DNA from: a virus
DNA length: 45,369 nucleotides
IMG/VR virus record: IMGVR_UViG_3300032087_001935
Coordinates: 1-45,369 of that record
Direction: 5' to 3' (one strand)
This document shows positions 40,806 through 45,369 of this stretch, one piece after another. A program made the position numbers and the translations under genes. Position 1 is the first letter of the stretch. The number at the start of each line of letters is the position of its first letter. The notes beneath the pieces were generated by a model. That model was given only the letters and a program-made list of their open reading frames with translations, had not been told where the DNA came from and did no database searches.

Positions 40806-41309
40806 CTAGAATGGTAACCCATCGTCACCATCGCTATCGGAGGAAGCTGCGGGAGCAGCACTGTCAGCCGGAGCTGATGCAGCCGATTGCTCGAACAGAT
40901 GACCAAACTTGGCATCCAAGTCTAGCAAGGCGTTACTGTCCAAAGCGGGTCTCTCTGGTGCGCCTGAGCGTGGGCGGCTTACTCGCCAGTTCTCATAATC
41001 ATTTTTGATTTTGTTGTAGAACTCGGCTCGTTTCCCAACCAGTGCAGTACCCTTAGCGAACTCGCTAATGCTTCCAGCAAAACCTAAGACCTGAAGGTCT
41101 TGCATGGTGTAGGGTGCTGCGTCTTGGCTGAGTAGCATGCTCATAGTGCGCGTCTGAGGTTCAGGGAAGTCATACTCAACACCATCGGATTGAACTCCCT
41201 TGTCAACCTTGATGGTTATGTAGGCACAGGGAATCCCTGCCTTAGGGGTTTGGCTTACTGTATGACCAGTGATTTCGCCTCTGTAGGTTCCTGTTTGTAA
41301 TTGCGGCAT
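40806..41309 (-). CDS. ssb: single-stranded DNA-binding protein, 167 aa
   Basis: A beta-rich N-terminal two-thirds (TYRGEITGHTVSQ; YITIKVDKG) is followed by an Ala/Ser/Asp-rich disordered linker and an acidic tip ending DGDDGLPF, which mimics the DDxxPF tail by which bacterial SSBs recruit partners. Gene order next to Sak4 and the helicase supports an SSB role. The OB-fold is not obvious by eye, so it belongs to a diverged phage SSB group. Start follows AGAAGGAAATAAATA and overlaps the Sak4 stop. Confidence 0.75.
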   Translation of the reverse strand: MPQLQTGTYRGEITGHTVSQTPKAGIPCAYITIKVDKGVQSDGVEYDFPEPQTRTMSMLLSQDAAPYTMQDLQVLGFAGSISEFAKGTALVGKRAEFYNKIKNDYENWRVSRPRSGAPERPALDSNALLDLDAKFGHLFEQSAASAPADSAAPAASSDSDGDDGLPF

Positions 41310-42124
41310 TATTTATTTCCTTCTTTTGATAATGCGTTTCTAAAATTAGTCCATGCCTCTGTAGCACTATTACCTAATTGGAATGTAGGTGGCATACCAT
41401 GGCGGTTCTTAGCATCCCATGCTGCTGTACGCTGAGTATGTGCGACACGTATGTTACCGCCTTTGGCCTTACCCTTAAACCCATCCTTTTCTACGACAGT
41501 GTGGTAGTTAAGGAAGAGTATGATGTCGGCCCACTTAGCTGTAAGTCCCCATTGGTTCTTGTGCATATCAGGTTGGTACCTGTCATAGTCTTCGCCTTCG
41601 GGGTTGTTATAAAGCGTGGTTTTTGAGTGAGCAAGTCCTATTATACCCACCTTCTTGTCACGTATTAAGTCTAGTTTGTAGAGCATCTTGCTCCACTCCT
41701 GACTAGCTGATGCGTAACCTTTACCGAAGCTGGCAAAGCCCTTTGGCCCCCAGTCCCCGGAGTACATGGTGTCACATACATGCTGATTACACATGGCTTC
41801 AAATCCATTGACACAATCAAGCACGATAGTCTTGAAGTTCAAGTCACCCATCTCTGCCAGTGCGTCCAAGTAGGACAGGAAGGTAGGCCAGTCATCCACC
41901 TCATCTAAGTGGCTTGTCTCGGGCAACTGCCCTGACTGTATAAGGGTTTCTAATCCTGTCTCACCCTTACTCATTAGGAATAGGGGTTCTTTCGCTTGCG
42001 CTGCGAAGGAAGTTTTACCGATACCCTCTACGCCATAGACAATCATGGCTGGTGGTCGGTCACCTCCCTTCGTTTTGACCTTAGCTAGCAGGTCAACCGG
42101 CGACTTCGTTGTTGGAACGGTCAT
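41309..42124 (-). CDS. Sak4-like RecA-fold ATPase (recombinase), 271 aa
   Basis: Walker A GVEGIGKTS (residues 31-39, K37) and a Walker B-type TIVLDCVNG near residues 98-107 define a RecA-like ATPase. The GLAHSKTTLYNNPEG and WADIILFL segments match the AAA_24/Sak4 phage family, single-strand annealing and strand-exchange helpers often encoded beside an SSB, as here. Start overlaps the nuclease gene by 32 bases and follows GATAGGAGAGAACG. Confidence 0.85.
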   Translation of the reverse strand: MTVPTTKSPVDLLAKVKTKGGDRPPAMIVYGVEGIGKTSFAAQAKEPLFLMSKGETGLETLIQSGQLPETSHLDEVDDWPTFLSYLDALAEMGDLNFKTIVLDCVNGFEAMCNQHVCDTMYSGDWGPKGFASFGKGYASASQEWSKMLYKLDLIRDKKVGIIGLAHSKTTLYNNPEGEDYDRYQPDMHKNQWGLTAKWADIILFLNYHTVVEKDGFKGKAKGGNIRVAHTQRTAAWDAKNRHGMPPTFQLGNSATEAWTNFRNALSKEGNK

Positions 42125-43124
42125 CGTTCTCTCCTATCTTTCTTGCTTTCCAGTATTCTTCTAATGCTTCATGAAAAGCCGAACCAAAAACTAATGCGTC
42201 AGACTTCTCCTTATTGGGTTCAATCTGTTGCACGTACCTGTAGTAATACTTTCTACGACAGGTCATAAAACATCCAGCCTTGCTATGCGATAGCGTAAAC
42301 TGGCCTGATGTATCTCCACCCTTGCGGTGTCTCCAGCGGTCATCTTCTTCGCTACTGGTACCCCTGCACAAGGATATGTACTCACATGGACTGTTGTATG
42401 AGTTGCACATGTTGGTGTTCTGGTACCACCTCTCATTTGCAGTAGCCTCATCAATGTCCTTTACTATGTCTTCAAGCTCATCGTAAGTCTCAAGTAACTG
42501 TGTACCTGTACGGTAGATGTTGCCTACCCGACAGTAATACTTATCGCTCTGCGTAAGCACTGTGTGCAGGCACCTAAGGTAGTACAGTCTTAGGCATTCG
42601 CTTGTTGGCGGACTCTCGCAGTTTACCGATTCACCTACGTCTAATCCGTAGTAGGTTCCGTACTGGCTAATCTCTCTCTGTGTGCCTTCAGGCTTGCGTT
42701 CGCTCCCCTTAGGTATGGACTTAGGTTTAATACTTAGCTTGCGTATGATGTCGTATATGGACTGCGTAAGTGGTCGCTGATTCACATACATAGCTAAGTG
42801 GTATCTGCTTAGTTGTTGCTCGAAGGATAGGCGTAGGAAATATGGGTTAGTCTGGTCTGATAGGTCTATGGTGGTAGTCTTATGCTCTACCATAACTCTC
42901 TCTTGGTTGTACCCTGTAACGAGAGTGTCTATCTTCCCAGCGTATTGCCAGTCTGTCCCTTCGATAGGGAAGCTGACTGATTCTTCCACGCTAAGTGCCT
43001 GCCACTCTAAGTCACCCCACTTCTCGTGGTATCCGACCATGAGCGCCTTAGCCTTAGCTAGCTCTATACCATCTAACTCCGATATACCCAGTCTATCTAG
43101 GCTTCTTTCTAGTGGTGTCATCAT
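42093..43124 (-). CDS. RecB/Cas4-like PD-(D/E)XK exonuclease, apparently circularly permuted, 343 aa
   Basis: Core motifs D66 (AGKID), E80/K82 (VEHKTT) and Q104 (QQLSRYHLAMYV) occur in the N-terminal third, followed by a cysteine cluster C240-x6-C247-x5-C253. The segment that normally begins this family (SHSKAGCFMTCRRKYYYRYV, then ALVFGSAFHEALEEYW with C289 and H318) lies at the C-terminus instead. The pieces join naturally if residue 330 is connected to residue 1, so this looks like a circular permutation. The enzyme probably makes recombinogenic ends for Sak4/SSB. Ribosome site GGAGGACA. Confidence 0.8.
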   Translation of the reverse strand: MMTPLERSLDRLGISELDGIELAKAKALMVGYHEKWGDLEWQALSVEESVSFPIEGTDWQYAGKIDTLVTGYNQERVMVEHKTTTIDLSDQTNPYFLRLSFEQQLSRYHLAMYVNQRPLTQSIYDIIRKLSIKPKSIPKGSERKPEGTQREISQYGTYYGLDVGESVNCESPPTSECLRLYYLRCLHTVLTQSDKYYCRVGNIYRTGTQLLETYDELEDIVKDIDEATANERWYQNTNMCNSYNSPCEYISLCRGTSSEEDDRWRHRKGGDTSGQFTLSHSKAGCFMTCRRKYYYRYVQQIEPNKEKSDALVFGSAFHEALEEYWKARKIGENDDRSNNEVAG

Positions 43125-43290
43125 TGTCCTCCTGACTATCTAACAACAGTTCCCGTAGGCTTTCTCTAGCCTGTTCAGCAGTGTCAAACCTCCGATAGGT
43201 AACACCGATGGGGGCAACCAAACGGTAGTGGAAGTCGTCCTCTTCCCACTCTATGTGCCAGCCCTGATAGTCGTCGTCTTGTTTAGTCAC
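43093..43290 (-). CDS. hypothetical early protein, 65 aa
   Basis: Unrecognised acidic protein with an aromatic beta start (DYQGWHIEWEEDDFHYRLV) and a helix (DTAEQARESLRELLLD). GTG at 43290 is preferred, with AAGGAGACTAAAC in front, over an upstream ATG that lies across the promoter at 43305-43332. It overlaps the nuclease gene by 32 bases. Confidence 0.65.
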   Translation of the reverse strand: MTKQDDDYQGWHIEWEEDDFHYRLVAPIGVTYRRFDTAEQARESLRELLLDSQEDNDDTTRKKPR

Positions 43291-43304
43291 GTTTAGTCTC
43301 CTTA

Positions 43305-43332
43305 AAGATAATGAAATTTCTGCTCTTGTCAA
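43305..43332 (-). promoter_or_regulatory. second leftward sigma70-like promoter
   Basis: Minus-strand TTGACA (43327-43332) and TATCTT (43305-43310, 4 of 6) are separated by 16 bases. It faces the recombination/replication genes. The predicted start is only about 8 bases before the GTG at 43290, so that gene would be nearly leaderless from this promoter, while the downstream genes would be expressed normally. Confidence 0.5.
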
Positions 43333-43395
43333 GCACCCTTCCATCAATTAAGTTGTGATTATAATGGAAGTATAGCCAGCCTGACTATTAAGTAT

Positions 43396-43411
43396 TGCGG
43401 CGTCAGCCGCA
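43396..43411. promoter_or_regulatory. perfect palindrome TGCGGC-GTCA-GCCGCA
   Basis: Six-bp perfect inverted repeat with a 4-base spacer in the 241-base gap between the genes ending at 43532 and starting at 43290. It may be a small hairpin or an operator site for a dimeric repressor; no T-run follows on either strand. Confidence 0.45.
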
Positions 43412-43457
43412 TGGCAAGTATTCAATCAGTTAGTGGGCTAGCCTGCTAGCGCACAGA

Positions 43458-43466
43458 TGATATAAT
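43458..43466 (+). promoter_or_regulatory. extended -10 promoter for a plus-strand small RNA
   Basis: TGaTATAAT is a perfect extended -10 element on the plus strand, inside a region where all genes are on the minus strand. No good -35 is present, which extended -10 promoters tolerate. Expected start near 43473. Confidence 0.5.
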
Positions 43467-43472
43467 GTGGAT

Positions 43473-43534
43473 AGTTTAGTCCTCAGCCGGTGAGTGTCAG
43501 GTCTTAGTCTCCCTCCTCACCGGCTTTCTTTTTA
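43473..43534 (+). ncRNA. candidate antisense small RNA (about 60 nt)
   Basis: Bounded by the TGaTATAAT promoter and an intrinsic terminator. The 5' single-stranded tail contains UUUAGUCCUCA (43475-43485), and the 21-base terminator loop contains GUCUUAGUCUCC (43501-43512). These are complementary to the two ribosome-leader classes of the early genes, GAGGACUAA and GGAGACUAA. It could repress early translation in trans. Prediction only. Confidence 0.45.
43485..43534 (+). terminator. plus-strand intrinsic terminator in the minus-strand block
   Basis: AGCCGGTGAG (43485-43494) pairs perfectly with CTCACCGGCT (43516-43525), ten GC-rich bp, followed by TTCTTTTTA. The U-run exists only in the plus orientation, so it ends a rightward transcript although no rightward gene lies nearby. 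It may end the small RNA, or stop late readthrough. Confidence 0.75.
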
Positions 43535-44083
43535 TCCCACGCCATTCTCACCATATCTATCTACGATAGTCTGTATGGTATTAGCCTTCTCTCTCTTAAT
43601 CCTTTCTTCAAGCTCTGCCTTGTACTCATCTATGTACTGTAGTGCTAGCTCCTCGTAGTAACCCCCGGCTATCTGGTTTGTTTTGAGGTGTGTGTATAGA
43701 GAGTGTATGCCTGCTCCAGTAAACTTCTTCCTTTTCCTGTTGCGCTTACCGTAGTAGTTCAGGTGTTCGGCAATACGTGAGTAGCTATACCCAACATCTC
43801 GGCAGTACATGATGATATGTAGGTTCTTCTGTTCTGTAGGGTGTTCAATCAGTTCAGTGTCACCGACATGCCTTAGCTTCCATCCGTAGGGGATAACTCC
43901 GGCGCGCTTCCTCTCGCGCCGGAGTTTCTCATAGGTATAAGCACTGTCACTCTCCACCTTCTTGATAGTCTCTTGGATTAACTCGCATAGCTCTCTCGCT
44001 ATGCTTAGATACTCTATGCTATTCTCATCAGAGTAATCTTTGAGTCTATCGTAGATGGTATCTACTAGCTTCTTATACCTCAT
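43532..44083 (-). CDS. serine-recombinase C-terminal-domain-like DNA-binding protein, 183 aa
   Basis: Residues about 57-115 (RKRAGVIPYGWKL; EHPTEQKNLHIIM; VGYSYSRIAEHLNYYG) follow the pattern of the 'recombinase' domain found after the catalytic domain of serine recombinases (G-x-x-P-Y-G-Y, E-x-x-I-V, G-x-S-x-x-x-I-A-x-x-L-N). The catalytic resolvase domain is absent; the N-terminus is a plain helical region. It is therefore probably a DNA-binding or regulatory protein. The frame contains an 11-bp GC-rich inverted repeat. Ribosome site GAGGAGGAAGTGG lies within the upstream gene. Confidence 0.6.
   Translation of the reverse strand: MRYKKLVDTIYDRLKDYSDENSIEYLSIARELCELIQETIKKVESDSAYTYEKLRRERKRAGVIPYGWKLRHVGDTELIEHPTEQKNLHIIMYCRDVGYSYSRIAEHLNYYGKRNRKRKKFTGAGIHSLYTHLKTNQIAGGYYEELALQYIDEYKAELEERIKREKANTIQTIVDRYGENGVG
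43896..43925. repeat. 11-bp GC-rich inverted repeat inside the recombinase-like gene
   Basis: ACTCCGGCGCG (43896-43906) is perfectly repeated as CGCGCCGGAGT (43915-43925) with an 8-base spacer. In the coding strand it spells K-L-R-R-E-R-K-R-A-G-V. The stem is far more GC-rich than its surroundings and would form a stable RNA hairpin on either strand, with only a weak TTTCT tail on the plus strand. Confidence 0.8.
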
Positions 44084-44285
44084 CCACTTCCTCCTCTGCC
44101 CCTAGCTTGAGATGCGGGAAAGCCCTCTGCATCATCTTCATAGTCCTAGCTGACATAAGTCTTTGCTCATTAATCTCCGCAGCAACAGTAGCTGTTGGAT
44201 AGTCAGATGTTATAGCAGCGTAAGCCTGTAGGTCATAGAACGCATTGGCTATAGCTGTTACTTCTTTGGTTGATAGTTTAGGCAT
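44073..44285 (-). CDS. hypothetical early protein, 70 aa
   Basis: Unrecognised helical protein (KEVTAIANAFYDLQAYAAIT; EINEQRLMSARTMKMMQRAF) with an acidic tail. The ATG follows CAGGAGGACTACA. It overlaps both neighbours, by 8 and 11 bases, consistent with coupled translation in the early operon. Confidence 0.7.
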   Translation of the reverse strand: MPKLSTKEVTAIANAFYDLQAYAAITSDYPTATVAAEINEQRLMSARTMKMMQRAFPHLKLGAEEEVDEV

Positions 44286-44628
44286 TGTAGTCCTCCTGTG
44301 CAGGTAGGTTAAGGGCTTCTAGTATAGAGTCGTAACAGTGCGCCTTGTGGCTCCAGCTTTCTAGTACACCTATGGTTTCTTCCTTACTGAATGGAATCTC
44401 TCTGTCATAGGCATCCTCTCCATGTATCTCCTCATAGATAGCACGCAAGTGACACATGGTACTGCTGACTAGCTTCTGGGACTCCTTGATTGTAGCTACA
44501 ACCATATCCCACCTATCCTCTTCGTCGATAGTATCTCCTAGACTATCTCTGTTGTGTATGTCCTTGATGGCTCTATCCAGCATGTAAAGGGAAGCCTCAA
44601 GGGGGTTTAGTTTCTTAGTCTCACTCAT
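44278..44628 (-). CDS. hypothetical early protein, 116 aa
   Basis: Unrecognised all-helical acidic protein (NPLEASLYMLDRAIKDI; WDMVVATIKESQKLVSSTM; KEETIGVLESWSHKAHCYD). Ribosome site TAAGGAGTAAATACG lies inside the tiny membrane-protein gene upstream, whose stop overlaps this start (ATGAGTGA). Confidence 0.72.
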   Translation of the reverse strand: MSETKKLNPLEASLYMLDRAIKDIHNRDSLGDTIDEEDRWDMVVATIKESQKLVSSTMCHLRAIYEEIHGEDAYDREIPFSKEETIGVLESWSHKAHCYDSILEALNLPAQEDYNA

Positions 44629-44722
44629 CGTATTTACTCCTTACGACTAGCTTGTGTGTTATCCATCCCACTGGTATTAGCAGAATGGGTATTAGTATGA
44701 ACTGTATGAACTCTTCACTCAT
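44621..44722 (-). CDS. 33-aa single-TM membrane protein
   Basis: ATG at 44720-44722 follows GGAGGCTAGAGA and the frame ends TGA at 44621-44623. The product is MSEEFIQFILIPILLIPVGW followed by ITHKLVVRSKYDE, one membrane helix with a basic cytoplasmic tail. Both ends overlap neighbouring genes by ATGAGTGA-type junctions, arguing for a real coupled gene despite its size. Function unknown; tiny early membrane proteins often target host functions or superinfection. Confidence 0.6.
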   Translation of the reverse strand: MSEEFIQFILIPILLIPVGWITHKLVVRSKYDE

Positions 44723-44927
44723 TCTCTAGCCTCCATCGGTAGCCCTGTATTAGTGAAGCCATCCTGTCCAGTTTTTCTATGATTGTCTTTAGCTCACTGT
44801 AGGTGTAGGTATTATCGAATGAGCTAGATATTTGTATCTCGGCAGTAGTGTCTACCATGTATACGTATAGCTGAATATCAATGTCATCAGATATTTTGTC
44901 AGCATATAGTTTCTTAAGTTCACTCAT
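44715..44927 (-). CDS. hypothetical early protein, 70 aa
   Basis: Unrecognised. Beta-rich middle (DIDIQLYVYMVDTTAEIQIS) and helical C-terminus (YSELKTIIEKLDRMASLIQG). Ribosome site AAAGGACTGACA. Its stop overlaps the start of the 33-aa membrane protein gene. Confidence 0.7.
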   Translation of the reverse strand: MSELKKLYADKISDDIDIQLYVYMVDTTAEIQISSSFDNTYTYSELKTIIEKLDRMASLIQGYRWRLENE

Positions 44928-44929
44928 TG

Positions 44930-45136
44930 TCAGTCCTTTCCTTCGTAGACATCTATCTCTTTGCTAACACAGTCCCGTATCGAATCTATGTTGTACTTTT
45001 TGCTGTCAACATAGATGTAGGTCGCCTGTAAGTTATCGCAATCAATGGCTACCGTAGCTAAAGCCCTGATTATTCTTAGTTGGGATTCATAAGGAACCTC
45101 CGACCATAAGTGGTATTCAGTTGTTGCTCTAATCAT
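44930..45136 (-). CDS. hypothetical early protein, 68 aa
   Basis: Unrecognised. ATG at 45136 (MIRATTEYHLWSEVPYESQL) preferred because GCGAGGTTAAGA precedes it and it overlaps the upstream stop (ATGATTAG); a longer frame to 45169 lies inside the upstream gene. Alternating helix and strand pattern, slightly acidic, soluble. Confidence 0.68.
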   Translation of the reverse strand: MIRATTEYHLWSEVPYESQLRIIRALATVAIDCDNLQATYIYVDSKKYNIDSIRDCVSKEIDVYEGKD

Positions 45137-45272
45137 TCTTAACCTCGCTCTCTGCCCAGCTATTGCCATTGGCTATTGAGGGTGTGTCCTTACCTCCAAT
45201 GAGGCGGTACTGCTTACCCTGTTCAGGCTTATCCTGTTCAGAATTGTTAGGGGTATCTTTTTCTTGTGGCAT
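45129..45272 (-). CDS. hypothetical early protein, 47 aa
   Basis: Unrecognised, strongly hydrophilic and probably disordered (MPQEKDTPNNSEQDKPEQGK). ATG at 45272 follows a perfect AAGGAGGACTAAATAC leader, the best match to the operon's ribosome-leader consensus. The leader overlaps the end of the junction-spanning membrane-protein gene. Confidence 0.6.
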   Translation of the reverse strand: MPQEKDTPNNSEQDKPEQGKQYRLIGGKDTPSIANGNSWAESEVKND

Positions 45273-45276
45273 GTAT

Positions 45277-45369
45277 TTAGTCCTCCTTAGGATGCTGGTG
45301 TGTTCTCCCAGTCCACACATCATGAACTGCGAGTAACACATACACTGAAGTAAATAAGTAAACGTATAT
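45277..45369 (-). CDS. 3' part of the junction-spanning 36-aa membrane protein gene
   Basis: Same gene as at 1-109, seen here without its start: the TAA stop is 45277-45279, and the coding part continues to the window end and across into positions 92-109 of the circle. Confidence 0.55.
   Translation of the reverse strand: MYVYLFTSVYVLLAVHDVWTGRTHQHPKED
45279..45369. repeat. terminal direct repeat, right copy
   Basis: Exact copy of positions 1-91; see the left copy. It closes the circle. Confidence 0.9.

Noticed and set aside
43360-43365. Second plus-strand TATAAT upstream of the small-RNA locus
   Set aside because: The only -35-like sequence upstream is too distant (about 28 bases), and the TG is one base out of register for an extended -10.
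1-45369. CRISPR array, insertion sequence, integrase or lysogeny repressor
   Set aside because: No regularly spaced direct repeats, no transposase and no integrase or CI-like gene were seen; the recombinase-like gene lacks its catalytic domain.

Overview
The window is the complete genome of a tailed double-stranded DNA bacteriophage, most likely a podovirus (short tail). Evidence: a terminase/portal/scaffold/capsid cassette in canonical order, a nozzle-type tail protein, very large internal-virion-type proteins, and no sheath, tape-measure or baseplate genes. The first and last 91 bases are identical, so the assembly is circular or circularly permuted with about 45,278 unique bases. No integrase, repressor, rRNA or host gene is recognisable, so it looks lytic. 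The host cannot be named from the sequence.

Layout: transcription is split into two opposing blocks that diverge near 4.0-4.4 kb and converge at 37.56-37.58 kb. The leftward (minus) block starts at a strong sigma70-like promoter (4026-4053), runs through small early genes (3.96 to 0.1 kb), crosses the window ends and continues from 45.3 to 37.56 kb. It encodes many small unknown proteins, a DUF932 protein, a protein resembling the C-terminal domain of serine recombinases, and a replication/recombination set: an apparently circularly permuted RecB/Cas4-like nuclease, a Sak4-type RecA-like ATPase, an SSB, a primase-helicase fusion (AEP primase plus DnaB helicase), a Holliday-resolvase-like nuclease and another PD-(D/E)XK nuclease. 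No DNA polymerase is seen, so the phage probably borrows the host replisome.

The rightward (plus) late block contains a zinc-ribbon protein, two or three adhesin-like structural proteins, small and large terminase, portal, a small basic protein, scaffold, major capsid, a decoration-like protein, a head-tail adaptor, a nozzle-like protein, low-complexity Gly/Asn-rich proteins, a 1467-aa and a 641-aa putative internal protein, and a 3327-aa giant that fills 22% of the genome. It ends with small membrane proteins (lysis candidates) and an HNH endonuclease. No endolysin was recognised.

The least ordinary signals are: (i) a candidate 60-nt plus-strand small RNA at about 43473-43534, with an extended -10 promoter and an intrinsic terminator, whose single-stranded segments are complementary to the two classes of ribosome-binding leader used by the early genes; (ii) the apparent circular permutation of the RecB/Cas4-like nuclease; (iii) a repeated early-leader module of hairpin, CTAAACTTAACC and Shine-Dalgarno, in one copy replaced by a tRNA-like element; (iv) a possible GAP1-N-like domain and a degenerate zincin motif inside the giant virion protein; (v) a 29-residue protein repeat that is identical in amino acids although 20 of 29 codons differ. 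Two tiny membrane-protein genes, one crossing the window junction, are also annotated.
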